A stretch of DNA of 31,380 bases from assembly GCA_002348535.1 (NCBI GenBank), contig DEBL01000137.1:1-31380 (forward strand). Direction: 5' to 3'. Below are positions 6,826 through 15,105 of the stretch, piece by piece. The notes under the pieces are model-generated. The model was not told the origin of the DNA, searched no databases, and saw only the letters and a list, made by a program, of their open reading frames with translations. Source of the stretch: Deltaproteobacteria bacterium UBA2957. Lineage in GTDB: Bacteria > Myxococcota_A > UBA796. How positions within the stretch are numbered: position 1 is the first letter of the stretch; each line of letters begins with the position of its first letter. The translations under genes were made by a program, and so were the position numbers.

Positions 6826-8412
6826 CTACTGACTGATCATCTTCGTGATGTCACCGTACTGACGGATCTTGAACCATGTTAGCTCGCCGTTCTTAAAGTA
6901 GCGAGCCGCCACGTACGCCATCTTCGCCAAGTTGGTGACCTTCGCGAGTTCATACACGGGCTCGACATTCTGCTTCCAGTACTCGCGTTCATCCAGAAAT
7001 TTCTGGATCAGCGACTTCGGCACAAACGACTTTGACGCCAGCGAAAACAGCGCCAAGTAGAACCGGTCTTCGTCGGACCGAGGCCAGTCCATTGACACGC
7101 GGAATTGGTACCAAGACTTATTCGCCCGCCCTTCCACTTCATTGGGGTCCAACATGCCGTCCGCGAGCGCCTGCCGCGTGAGCGCCGTGCCCGGAAAGTA
7201 GTTGAGGCTGTAGAAGAAGATGTCGTAGGGGCGCGGGAGGTCGAGCAAGAACTCCACCGTCTCAATTTTCATCTCTTCTGTTGCGTGCGGGTTGTCTACG
7301 ATCACGTCGTAGACGACGTTCAGCTTTAGCTCCTTGTTGAACTCGGCGAACTTCATGATCGCCCGGTTCCCGGGGCTTCTGTTGTGGATTTCTTTTGATT
7401 CTTTCGCGGAACCGCTCTCGATTCCTGTCTGCACGCGTACCAGCCCTGCATCCACCAACTTGGCGAGCATCTTTGGCCGGAGCATCGGCGGAATGAGCAA
7501 GCACTCGAATGGCTTCCCAACCCGCTTGGGGTATTTCTCGAGAAACTCCTCCATCCAGTCTTCGCCAAATGCAAATGAGGTGTCGTCGTCGATCTTGATC
7601 CGCGCGACCTTGGGAAAGGTCTTCTCCATGTGCTCGAGTTCGCCGAGGATGTGTTCTACGGAGCGGGCACGGTAGAACTTGCGGCCCTTTTCTTCGTACA
7701 CATCCCGCAGGATGGAGACGTAGCAGTAGCTGCAGTTGTATGGACACCCACGAGAGAAGTAGATGCGGTACTCCGCACCCCTCTTCCACGGCTCCTCAAT
7801 CGTGAGTCGTCCCTTCTCGATGTAGAATTTGTTTTCGTCGGCGGTGTCGGGGTAGGGAAGCCAGTCCAAGTCTTGAATCAGCGGCCTCGGCTTGTTGCGG
7901 AACACCTCACCATCAACCTTGGCCCAAATGTTAGGGATGTTTGTGACGTCGCTGCCATCGCGGAGCGCCTCGCAGAGGTCAATGGCAGCCTGTTCGCCTT
8001 CCCCAACGCAAACGAAATCGCAGTGGGGGATGCACTCCTCCGGGACGCTGGTCGGGTGAATCCCGCCCCACATGATCGGAATATCTGGAAACTCGTCGCG
8101 TATGTCGTCGGTGACTTTCTTGGCCATTGAGAACAGGCTCGACATGAACCCGAGCCCAACGGCATCGGCTTCTTTTTCTCGGATGATGTTGAGGGCCATT
8201 CCGATGTCTGCTTCGGAGGGCATCTCCAGATTATTGTGCACCCAATCTCGAAGAAAAATGATGTGTGTCTCGAAACCAGCGCGCTGCAGCGCGGCCGAAA
8301 CGTAGCGAATACCGGCGTTTTCCACGCTGTAAATGGTCAATAGAACAACAGTGAACTTCTTGCCGTTGGCCTTGGTCGGTGGTGAGTCGACCGCTGGTGC
8401 ATCTTCTTGCAT
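6826..8412 (-). CDS. Radical SAM protein with N-terminal B12-binding-like domain (second of pair)
   Basis: This 528-residue protein has the layout of the cobalamin-binding radical SAM family. A Rossmann-like N-terminal domain (about 20-175) carries ENAGIRYVSAALQRAGFETH, GLGFMSSLFSMA and MWGGIHPTSVPEE. A radical SAM core follows, with the CxxxCxxC motif at Cys223, Cys227 and Cys230 (SRGCPYNCSYCYV), which binds the 4Fe-4S cluster that cleaves S-adenosylmethionine. Later come IKIDDDTSFAFG, VRVQTGIESGS and YSLNYFPGTALT, all typical of this superfamily. The classical DxHxxG cobalamin motif is absent, so B12 may bind without a lower His ligand. The C-terminal ~100 residues are helical. The start is 10 bases after the upstream radical SAM gene. 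Substrate unknown; members methylate or rearrange unactivated carbons. Confidence 0.88.
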   Translation of the reverse strand: MQEDAPAVDSPPTKANGKKFTVVLLTIYSVENAGIRYVSAALQRAGFETHIIFLRDWVHNNLEMPSEADIGMALNIIREKEADAVGLGFMSSLFSMAKKVTDDIRDEFPDIPIMWGGIHPTSVPEECIPHCDFVCVGEGEQAAIDLCEALRDGSDVTNIPNIWAKVDGEVFRNKPRPLIQDLDWLPYPDTADENKFYIEKGRLTIEEPWKRGAEYRIYFSRGCPYNCSYCYVSILRDVYEEKGRKFYRARSVEHILGELEHMEKTFPKVARIKIDDDTSFAFGEDWMEEFLEKYPKRVGKPFECLLIPPMLRPKMLAKLVDAGLVRVQTGIESGSAKESKEIHNRSPGNRAIMKFAEFNKELKLNVVYDVIVDNPHATEEMKIETVEFLLDLPRPYDIFFYSLNYFPGTALTRQALADGMLDPNEVEGRANKSWYQFRVSMDWPRSDEDRFYLALFSLASKSFVPKSLIQKFLDEREYWKQNVEPVYELAKVTNLAKMAYVAARYFKNGELTWFKIRQYGDITKMISQ

Positions 8413-8422
8413 CTCGATCAGT

Positions 8423-9826
8423 TTACCCCGTCAACAGACGAAGGCCAGCCGTTGCCTTCCGTTTGAAGTCCGTCGAGTTGCGAATTTGCGTGATGTTCCG
8501 CAGCACGAATTTCGGTCGCCAGTAGAACTTTCGGTACGCGCCTTCGAGCAAATCTCGAAGCTCTTCTCGAGTGAAGTGTTCATCCCAAACCTGCGCCTTG
8601 AACGACTCGTCGGGATGCCTCATGAAGCGAGTCCACGGTTCCAAGTCGAGCACACCGTCTCGCAATCCCTCGTCAAACAATGTGGTCCCCGGGAACGGAG
8701 TGAGGAGATTGAACATCACAAAGTCAGGATCGAGTTTGATGCTGTACCGGATGGTATCTGCCACATCCGAACGGGTCCGCTCCACGGGTGTGCCGATCAT
8801 GAAGTACGCCACCGTATTGATGCCAACCTCGCGACACAAACGGAACGCGTTTTCAATCTCAATGCTCGTGACGTCTTTCTTCAGCCGCAGCAGCCCCTCT
8901 TCCGTGCCCTGTTCAACACCAAATTGAATCCGCTGGCATCCGGCCGCCTTCATTTTCTCCAGCAGTGGACGGTCGACACCCTTGACACGAAATCGAACGG
9001 TCCAACTGATTTCGATGTTTCGCCGTAGAATTTCATCGCAGAGTTCATGAACCCGCTTGTTTGTGATGTTGAACGTATCATCGACGAAATAGATTTCTCG
9101 AATGCCAAGGTCGAGACACGCTTGGAGTTCATCGCACACCCGCTTTGGACTCATCACGCGGTACCGATGGCGAGGCGTGTTGCAGAAGGTGCAGCGATAG
9201 GGGCACCCGCGGCTCGTGATCACCGTCGTGAACATTCCGCCCTCACCCATGACGTCGTAATACCGAGTGTAGTCCACCAGCGTACGGTCGATGATGGGGT
9301 ATTCATCGAGGTCGTTCGAGAAGTAGACATCGTTTTCCGGGATCGGGTCATCGGGGTGGGCCATAATCCCGGGCAGCCCGCGCGCTTCTTCGCCTGCTTC
9401 CCACGCCGTGAGAAGGTCCAACATCGGCTGTTGGCCTTCTCCCTTTACCACCGCATCGACATCCTTCAGCCCAACGCTCTCGTGGGGGAAATCGCTGATG
9501 TGAGGACCCCCAAGAACAATCCTCTCCGTGCCGGCCCGCTTCGCCGCCGCGATGGTGTTGTGCACATCCACCAGCTGGACGGTGAAGCATGTGATGCCCA
9601 CCACGTCGGGCTTGAACGCCAGAATCTGGCGCTCAACCTCATCGTATTCGAGGTGGTCCAGTTGAGCGTCGAGGAGCTCGACCACGTGGTGAGAGTGTTC
9701 GCGCAAGAACGACACGATCGCCATGAGCGCAAGCGGAGGGTAGCTGAGGTTTTCGGCCTCAACCGCTTCCGGTACTTCGCTCTCGACGGTGTGCCGAGCT
9801 GGTGGTCGAATCAACAGAACCCGCAT
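8423..9826 (-). CDS. Radical SAM protein with N-terminal B12-binding-like domain (first of pair)
   Basis: This 467-residue homologue belongs to the same broad family as the next gene but is clearly diverged from it. The N-terminal B12-like domain shows MRVLLIRPPARHT, YPPLALMAIVSFLREH, PDVVGITCFT and IVLGGPHISDFPHES. The radical SAM core has the cluster motif SRGCPYRCTFCN, with Cys at about 208, 212 and 215, followed by EIYFVDDTFN, IQFGVEQGTEEGL, VAYFMIGTPVE and LLTPFPGTTLF. I chose the ATG at 9826, which gives the conserved MRVLLIRPP; a TTG nine bases further up is possible but less likely. The ~100-base leader after dapF contains a small inverted repeat, so transcription may be shared with dapF or may start there. 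The substrate is not assigned. Confidence 0.88.
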   Translation of the reverse strand: MRVLLIRPPARHTVESEVPEAVEAENLSYPPLALMAIVSFLREHSHHVVELLDAQLDHLEYDEVERQILAFKPDVVGITCFTVQLVDVHNTIAAAKRAGTERIVLGGPHISDFPHESVGLKDVDAVVKGEGQQPMLDLLTAWEAGEEARGLPGIMAHPDDPIPENDVYFSNDLDEYPIIDRTLVDYTRYYDVMGEGGMFTTVITSRGCPYRCTFCNTPRHRYRVMSPKRVCDELQACLDLGIREIYFVDDTFNITNKRVHELCDEILRRNIEISWTVRFRVKGVDRPLLEKMKAAGCQRIQFGVEQGTEEGLLRLKKDVTSIEIENAFRLCREVGINTVAYFMIGTPVERTRSDVADTIRYSIKLDPDFVMFNLLTPFPGTTLFDEGLRDGVLDLEPWTRFMRHPDESFKAQVWDEHFTREELRDLLEGAYRKFYWRPKFVLRNITQIRNSTDFKRKATAGLRLLTG

Positions 9827-9863
9827 GGTTTCCAATCCCTACTATCGATCGTGCCCTCGTAGC

Positions 9864-9887
9864 GCCTCGATGTCAATCGAACGAGGC
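9864..9887. repeat. Short inverted repeat in the leader of the first radical SAM gene
   Basis: GCCTCG at 9864-9869 pairs with CGAGGC at 9882-9887 around a 12-base loop. It lies between the dapF stop and the first radical SAM gene. There is no T-run on the minus strand after it, so it is not a convincing terminator. It could be an RNA leader hairpin or chance. Confidence 0.25.
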
Positions 9888-9925
9888 CCCTCTGTGACAG
9901 ATATTCTGGAAGGGCGCTCTGTGCA

Positions 9926-10720
9926 TTACGGGCATTCCATCGACCCAACGTACTCCACAGGCCCCCGAAGAATCACCGAGAAGTCGCGTCCAACCGTCAC
10001 TTCAAGGTCACCGCCTGGCATGGACACCAACACCGTTCCCTCACAATGCTCCAAGCGTACCGCAGCGGCAGCGATCGCACAGGCGCTTGATCCACTCGCC
10101 AGCGTCTCGCCCGCTCCGCGCTCCCAGACGCGAGCATCAATCGTATGGGCGTCGACAACCCGCGCAAACTGCACATTTACTCGATTGGGAAACCACTCGC
10201 TCCGCTCGAGTGCAGCACCCCATTCACGCCAAGGAAGGCCGTCCAGATTCGTGCCGAGAAACACCACACAATGCGGGTTACCGAGGCCCACGGCCGTCAA
10301 CGGCAGCATCACATCGCCCACCGGCTTTGGGGCAAAGATCATTTCTTCGGTGCTCGGCACGTGCTCCGCATCAAAACTGGCCTGACCCATTTGAACCGTG
10401 ACCGACGTGCCGTCCACTTGGCATCGCACTACGCCGCACACCAACTCGATCGTGATGTCATCGGGGGCCTGTTGATGTTCCACCATCCAACGGGCAAAGA
10501 TTCGAAGGCCATTTCCACTCTTCTCAGCAATCGAACCATCGGGATTCCAAATCCGTAGCCCTGTGTCTGCGACCGAGCTGGGCAGACGCTGCAGAATGCC
10601 ATCCGCGCCGAGGCCCCGGTGGCGATCACAGACCGCCGCGACGCTGTCTGGAGTCAGCAGCCCCTCCTCCAAAACGAGGTAGTCGTTGCCCAAGCCATGG
10701 TATTTACGAAATTTCATCAT
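9926..10720 (-). CDS. dapF: Diaminopimelate epimerase-like protein with both catalytic Cys replaced by Ser
   Basis: DapF interconverts LL- and meso-diaminopimelate, the last step before peptidoglycan use and lysine synthesis. At 264 residues it matches the family length (~275) and the two-domain fold. FRKYHGLGNDYLVLE opens the protein, followed by CDRHRGLGADGIL, RIWNPDGS, GLGNPHCVVF, FPNRVNVQFARV, ERGAGET and MPGGDLEV. The canonical catalytic cysteines sit in CGNG and ACGSGAC. Here both are serine (AGT codons): EKSGNG with Ser68 and ASGSSAC with Ser209. This may be a Ser-based subfamily, or a homologue with a changed reaction. The start is an ATG at 10720, with a second ATG immediately after, and a GGGGG stretch lies upstream. 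The gene is divergent from nadK and precedes the radical SAM genes. Confidence 0.85.
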   Translation of the reverse strand: MMKFRKYHGLGNDYLVLEEGLLTPDSVAAVCDRHRGLGADGILQRLPSSVADTGLRIWNPDGSIAEKSGNGLRIFARWMVEHQQAPDDITIELVCGVVRCQVDGTSVTVQMGQASFDAEHVPSTEEMIFAPKPVGDVMLPLTAVGLGNPHCVVFLGTNLDGLPWREWGAALERSEWFPNRVNVQFARVVDAHTIDARVWERGAGETLASGSSACAIAAAAVRLEHCEGTVLVSMPGGDLEVTVGRDFSVILRGPVEYVGSMECP

Positions 10721-10768
10721 CGACGGCTAACCCCCACGCACGCCTTCCGCCCCTGATAGGCTGCTGTC

Positions 10769-11521
10769 ATGATCTGCTTGGACCCCAACAACTCGGTTGC
10801 GGTGGCGCTGCACGCACGCCTTACCGACCGAATCGATGTCAACGCCCTTCCGCCCAATGTCTGCCTTGTGCTCGGCGGCGATGGCTTCATGCTTGAGTCC
10901 ATCCGAACCCACGGTCCCGAGCGTGTGTTCCTCGGCATCAACGCGGGCAGGGTCGGATTTTTGCTGAACGATCCGGAAGACTTCGAAGCCACGATTGAAG
11001 CGATCGAGGCACAGGCGTGGACGGTTCACACTTTTCCCCGTCTCGCCATGCGCGCCTTGCCCTCAGACGGGGGAACGGCGTTGACGGCCCTCGCGGTCAA
11101 TGATGTCTACCTCGAACGCATGAGCGGCCAGACCGCACACCTGCGGATCACCATCGACCAAGTCGATGTCGTGCAGCGACTGGTCTGCGATGGCATCATT
11201 GCCAGCACGGCTCTTGGCTCCACGGCGTACCACTTCAGTGCGAGCGGCCACGCCTGCCACCCGGGCGTTCGGGCCATCCACTTGACACCCATTTGCCCGC
11301 ACAGTCCTCGCCTGACCCCCCTCACTCTTCCCGCTCAAGCGAAGATTGCTTTCGATGTCATCAACCCCGAGAAACGACCCGTGAGGGCGATCGCTGACGG
11401 CGTGGCCTATCCACATGTGGCCCGAATCGAGATTGAGCGCGCCGACGTGGACGTACGCCTCGCCTTTCTCGACGGGCACGATTTCACCGCAACACTGGTC
11501 GAAAAGATTCTCAGCGTGTAG
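10769..11521 (+). CDS. nadK: NAD kinase
   Basis: NAD kinase phosphorylates NAD to NADP in the cytosol. The 250-residue protein has the GGDG phosphate-binding motif at 36-39 (VLGGDGFML). INAGRVGFLLNDP follows, where most members have N-x-G-x-LGFL. The conserved CDGIIASTALGSTAYHFSASG corresponds to the NAD-binding region usually read as GDG-x-STPTGSTAY. The C-terminal ADGVAYPH matches the usual D-G strand. It is slightly short at the N-terminus, and the start at ATG 10769 is preceded by a weak AGG ribosome site. It is transcribed away from dapF, with 48 bases between the starts. Its stop overlaps the end of the opposing MMPL gene by 11 bases. Confidence 0.92.
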   Translation: MICLDPNNSVAVALHARLTDRIDVNALPPNVCLVLGGDGFMLESIRTHGPERVFLGINAGRVGFLLNDPEDFEATIEAIEAQAWTVHTFPRLAMRALPSDGGTALTALAVNDVYLERMSGQTAHLRITIDQVDVVQRLVCDGIIASTALGSTAYHFSASGHACHPGVRAIHLTPICPHSPRLTPLTLPAQAKIAFDVINPEKRPVRAIADGVAYPHVARIEIERADVDVRLAFLDGHDFTATLVEKILSV

Positions 11522-13922
11522 CGCCGTCTCCGGAAACCGATTCTCCACGGTCCGGGCGAGCGGGTACCTGCTTACGGACCTTCCACGTGGTCATCCAGCC
11601 CAGCGGAATGGTCACGAACGCCGCGAGGGTCACGAGGCTCAAGCCCAGCACGATCAACAGTCCCATCGAACGAATGCCTTGGTTGCCGGCGGCTGACAAG
11701 GACGCGAACGATAGGATGGTCGTCGCTGCGGACAGCGCAGCCGCCGTACCGGTTGTTGTGAGCGCCCGAATGACGTTTCCGGGGCCCTCTTCACTCATTC
11801 GGTGCAACAGATGGATCACCACATCCACCCCAATCCCCATCAGAATTGGGATCCCTACGAAGTTAATCATGGAGACTTTGACACGGAACAGCGCGAGTCC
11901 AGCCCCCGCCCAACACAGACCGACGACCAGTGCAGCGGTCGCTCCGAGGGCTCGCCGAGGGCTCCGCATGTGGATCCATGTAATGAAAAACACCATGCAA
12001 AGGGCCACAGCGACGATGCGGGGAGCATCGTCCCGCACGAGATTGTAGAGCACACTCAGCGCGAGGTACTGACCGGCGACGGGGCGGTCGGGCAACCAAC
12101 GCTCGACGGCTTCATACACCGTACTCGTCTCCCTGAGGTCCCACATGTTTCCATTCGGGAACATCATCATCCAATGCCGATCGTCCCGCGCCCCCAACAT
12201 GTGGCGCATGCCCACCGGCAATTCATCGACGCTGAGCGGCTCGATCTCGCCTTCCGCAAGTTTGGCCAAGTTCTCGCGCACCGGTGGCGGTAGGTAGGCC
12301 ATGTTTTCATGCCGAGCCAACGCGCCCAATTCTTTGAGCAGTTCCAACCTACCCGACTGGTCACGGGGTACTGCCGTGTACACAGACATCACGCGGGCCA
12401 ACTCGGGCAGTAATCCCGAGTCTATCGCGGTGGAGAGCCGAGCATAATCTTCGTATAGGTCGTCTTCGTTATCGTAAATAACCACCGACGGCGGGTAGCT
12501 CGACTCGACCAATCGCTGCTGCTTATCGGTCAGGTCATCGTACGCGAGTCCCGAAGGCCGAAGTTCGGACAAATCGTACTCAAACTCAATCTTGCCGAGG
12601 GTTGACGCCGCAGCCGTACTGATAATTCCAACCAAAATGAGCGCCGTTGGCGCGAGCTTGTAGGTGGGAAACTCGGGGCCTCGAATTCCAAGGAACGAGC
12701 TGGTGTCTCCCGATCGACGGCTGTACGCGATGGCTCCGGGTTGCCCTTCACGCCAGAGAATCAAAAGCGGAAGAACGGTGAACACTCCAATCAGGCAAAG
12801 CACCACACCGCCAGCCAAGAGTGTCCCCAGTTGCTGAAAGGCAATGAAGTCGGCCATCCATAGCGCGCAGAACCCTGCCCCCGATGTCAGGGCCGCAGCA
12901 AGACACGGCGGCCCCGTCTTCTCCCATGCCCCCACAATGGCCGCGTCGACGCCGAGACCCTCCTCTCTCAACTCGCCGTACCGGCTGTACAGGTGGATCG
13001 AGAAGTCAACGCCAAGCCCCACCAAGATGGCCGGGAAGAACGCAGTGAAGTTGTTGAGTGTGCCCACTGAAAGGGCTGCAAACCCGAAGGTCCAGAGGTT
13101 GCTAATGAACAACGGCACAAAAATCATGATGATCGCGCGGCCATCGCGAAACGCAAACCAGATGAGCCCAAACACCAAGACCATGCTGACCAGCGCGGTC
13201 CAGCGAAGATCGTACGCCACACTCTCGACGTCCTCGACCGTATGGCGGAAAGCACCACCAATCCATTGCACTTTGACGCCTTTGGATTCTGGCGCAGAGC
13301 GCATCATGATCGCATCCATGTCTTTCATGAATGCTTTCGAGAATTCGACCTTGAAGGCCGACCCCTTGGGCCTCACCAGCATGCGCGCGGTTCCTTCCGC
13401 CCCTTCTAAGGCCGTTGGTCCGCCTCCCTTTACTTTTTCCGTAACGGGCCCAAGGTCCATCCACTGGGCTGCAATGAACGGGTTCAGCATCGCTGGGCCG
13501 AAGTTGATAGCCCCTTGGACTCGGTCCCGAATGGCCCCCAGTTCCTCCTCTGACAGCTGCATCAACCCAATGCGGTAGGCCAACTCTGGATCGATGTCGT
13601 AGAGGACGTACTCGACCGAGTCGAGTTTGCGGATTTCAGCTGCAAGGTCCTTCATATAGGCATCAACGGCGTCATCGGACGTGCCATCGACGGATATGGT
13701 GTGCAACTCCACCCCGCCTTCGGTTTGCTGCAGTTGAACCACAGCCTGTGTAGACGGATGCTCAGGAGGCAGCAGCTTGAGCATGTTGGGATCAATCCGG
13801 ATGCCCAGTGCAAGGATGAGCGCGACCACACTCGCCAGGGCCACACCCGCCCAAGACCGCCGCGGACGCGCGATGACGGCGGCCGCGTAGCGTCCAAAGA
13901 ATCGTTGTGGTGAGAGCGGCAT
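11511..13922 (-). CDS. MMPL/RND family membrane exporter (HpnN-like)
   Basis: This is a ~803-residue protein of the resistance-nodulation-division superfamily, MMPL type. Such proteins move lipids or hydrophobic molecules across the inner membrane using the proton gradient. It has the duplicated layout: one helix, a large periplasmic loop, then five helices, repeated twice. Each half carries the matching helix-4 motif: LVGLGVDFSIHLYSRYGEL in the first half and ILMGIGVDVVIHLLHRMSEEG in the second, with the GVD acidic residue likely in proton relay. No partner membrane-fusion protein or outer-membrane channel is nearby. The start is uncertain. ATG 13922 has a GGAA sequence four bases upstream, while ATG 13967 sits directly against GGGAGG, which is too close for normal spacing. 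The substrate is unknown; hopanoid or other lipid cargo is only a family-level guess. Confidence 0.85.
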   Translation of the reverse strand: MPLSPQRFFGRYAAAVIARPRRSWAGVALASVVALILALGIRIDPNMLKLLPPEHPSTQAVVQLQQTEGGVELHTISVDGTSDDAVDAYMKDLAAEIRKLDSVEYVLYDIDPELAYRIGLMQLSEEELGAIRDRVQGAINFGPAMLNPFIAAQWMDLGPVTEKVKGGGPTALEGAEGTARMLVRPKGSAFKVEFSKAFMKDMDAIMMRSAPESKGVKVQWIGGAFRHTVEDVESVAYDLRWTALVSMVLVFGLIWFAFRDGRAIIMIFVPLFISNLWTFGFAALSVGTLNNFTAFFPAILVGLGVDFSIHLYSRYGELREEGLGVDAAIVGAWEKTGPPCLAAALTSGAGFCALWMADFIAFQQLGTLLAGGVVLCLIGVFTVLPLLILWREGQPGAIAYSRRSGDTSSFLGIRGPEFPTYKLAPTALILVGIISTAAASTLGKIEFEYDLSELRPSGLAYDDLTDKQQRLVESSYPPSVVIYDNEDDLYEDYARLSTAIDSGLLPELARVMSVYTAVPRDQSGRLELLKELGALARHENMAYLPPPVRENLAKLAEGEIEPLSVDELPVGMRHMLGARDDRHWMMMFPNGNMWDLRETSTVYEAVERWLPDRPVAGQYLALSVLYNLVRDDAPRIVAVALCMVFFITWIHMRSPRRALGATAALVVGLCWAGAGLALFRVKVSMINFVGIPILMGIGVDVVIHLLHRMSEEGPGNVIRALTTTGTAAALSAATTILSFASLSAAGNQGIRSMGLLIVLGLSLVTLAAFVTIPLGWMTTWKVRKQVPARPDRGESVSGDGATR

Positions 13923-14021
13923 AATGTTCCGGGGTGGCGCACACCCAAACGGGCGACGTCTTTGCATCCTCCCGTAGCACGCTGGAACGATTGTTGACGA
14001 AAGCTAAAGAGAATACTTTTG

Positions 14022-14066
14022 GATACGTCGTATACTTTTATATACGTATATATTTGTATACGTATC
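14022..14066. promoter_or_regulatory. AT-rich dyad element with repeated TACGTA modules
   Basis: The 45 bases between the MMPL gene and the sigma-factor gene form a nested dyad. The centre is a perfect 14-base palindrome, TATATACGTATATA (14039-14052). It is flanked symmetrically by GTATAC at 14030-14035 and 14056-14061, and outside those by GATACG (14022-14027) and CGTATC (14061-14066), with a 3-base asymmetry. It lies ~35-80 bases before the sigma-54 -24 element. It is much more AT-rich than its surroundings. It could be the binding site of an enhancer-binding activator or another regulator; it could also serve the divergent MMPL gene. Confidence 0.5.
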
Positions 14067-14101
14067 GACGAAAACCAAGGTTAAACCTCGATCCAAAAAG
14101 T

Positions 14102-14117
14102 TGGCACACCGGTTGCA
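14102..14117 (+). promoter_or_regulatory. Sigma-54 (RpoN) -24/-12 promoter
   Basis: TGGCACACCGGTTGCA matches the sigma-54 consensus TGGCACG-N4-TTGCW at all defined positions but one (A for G at position 7), with exact GG-to-GC spacing. It lies in an intergenic region, in the right orientation, 42 bases before the sigma-factor ATG. Predicted transcription starts near 14128. This makes the downstream sigma gene likely to depend on RpoN and an AAA+ enhancer-binding protein. Confidence 0.8.
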
Positions 14118-14159
14118 ATACTGAGCAGCGACCCAAAACTTGAACCCTTGAGGTGCGAA

Positions 14160-14888
14160 ATGACTGCTCTTTTGACTCCCATAAACGCCGAATACAACCG
14201 CGAACAACTCATCCTTGACTACTACCCGCTTGTCCGCACCATTGCGTGCCGTATGGCTCGACGCCTTCCCCCCAGCGTGGAGGTCGACGAACTCATCAAC
14301 ATCGGCACCCTCGGCCTCATCGACGCGGTTGACCGCTACGATGCCTCCCGCGGCGTCCCCTTCAAGGCGTATGCGGAAATCCGGATCCAAGGCTCAATGT
14401 TCGACGCCCTCCGGGGTGACGACTGGGTGCCTCGCAGCGTACGCCGCAAGGTGAACCGCATCGAACACGCCAAGAAGACGCTGACCTTTAGTCTCGGCCG
14501 TGACCCGTCTCGCGAAGAAATGGCCGCCGCCATGGACCTGAACATGGATGAGTATGAAAATCTCGTCCGCGATGCACGAATCAAGAAGCTCATTAGCTTG
14601 GACATCCCAACAACGGAAGACGGCAACACCCCCTTGGTGGAGATCATCCCCAACCAAGACGACTCCGTGGAGTCCACGCTCTGCCGCGAAGAACTCAAGA
14701 GTGAAGTCGCCCACGCGGTTTCATGCCTCCCCGAGAAGGAACGCGTTGCGGTCACCCTGTACTACATGCAAGGCGTCACCCTGAAGGAGATCGGAGAGAT
14801 CCTCAGTGTGACCGAAAGCCGGGCGTGTCAACTGCGCAGCCAAGGCGTCAAGCGACTCAAGTTCCGCTTGCGCAACAACATGCTGTAA
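14160..14888 (+). CDS. fliA: FliA/WhiG family RNA polymerase sigma factor (sigma-28 type)
   Basis: This 242-residue sigma-70 family group 3 factor directs core RNA polymerase to an alternative promoter set. Region 2 (about 15-100) shows YYPLVRTIACRMARRLPPSVEVDEL, the GLIDAVDRYD of region 2.2 and the FDALRGDDWVPRSVRRK segment diagnostic of FliA/WhiG/SigD. Region 3 follows (GRDPSREEMAAAM). Region 4 carries LPEKERVAVTLYYMQGVTLKEIGEILSVTESRACQLRSQGVKRL, the -35-binding helix-turn-helix. I chose the ATG at 14160 with GAGG seven bases before; a TTG at 14148 is less likely. It is preceded by a sigma-54 promoter and followed by a strong terminator, so it looks monocistronic. No flagellar gene is in the window, so its regulon could be motility, development or the cell surface. 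The symbol reflects the family only. Confidence 0.92.
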   Translation: MTALLTPINAEYNREQLILDYYPLVRTIACRMARRLPPSVEVDELINIGTLGLIDAVDRYDASRGVPFKAYAEIRIQGSMFDALRGDDWVPRSVRRKVNRIEHAKKTLTFSLGRDPSREEMAAAMDLNMDEYENLVRDARIKKLISLDIPTTEDGNTPLVEIIPNQDDSVESTLCREELKSEVAHAVSCLPEKERVAVTLYYMQGVTLKEIGEILSVTESRACQLRSQGVKRLKFRLRNNML

Positions 14889-14948
14889 ACCCCTTGGGCC
14901 GGGCACCGAACCGGCTCCTCTTTCACCTCAAGTTTGGGTCTTTGGGTG

Positions 14949-14982
14949 AGCCCCTCCGGATGAGAATCCGGGGGGGCTTTTT
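14949..14982 (+). terminator. Rho-independent terminator after the sigma-factor gene
   Basis: A 13-base-pair GC-rich stem (14949-14961 with 14966-14978, one G-T pair) closes a GAGA tetraloop of the GNRA type, and five T residues follow. It lies 60 bases after the sigma-factor stop and separates this gene from the 61-residue gene downstream. It is the best intrinsic terminator in the window. Confidence 0.93.
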
Positions 14983-15105
14983 GCGTGAGCATCGGAAATT
15001 ATTTTCAGCCGGGCCCCAATAAAAATCCTCAAGGATGATTGCGTCTGGCCGTACTGTTCATGCCGCTGAGCGGAGCCAACCAACCGCCCGACAAGGAGCA
15101 ACCCG

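Noticed and set aside
6568..10720. A ribosomal peptide (RiPP) cluster built on the radical SAM pair
   Set aside because: No recognition-element protein, leader-type precursor, peptidase or exporter is present; only position supports it, so it is kept as a speculation rather than a feature.
14983..15092. A FliA-type promoter upstream of the 61-residue gene
   Set aside because: TAAA and GCCG elements are present, but the gap between them is 24 bases rather than about 15, so they do not form the expected promoter.
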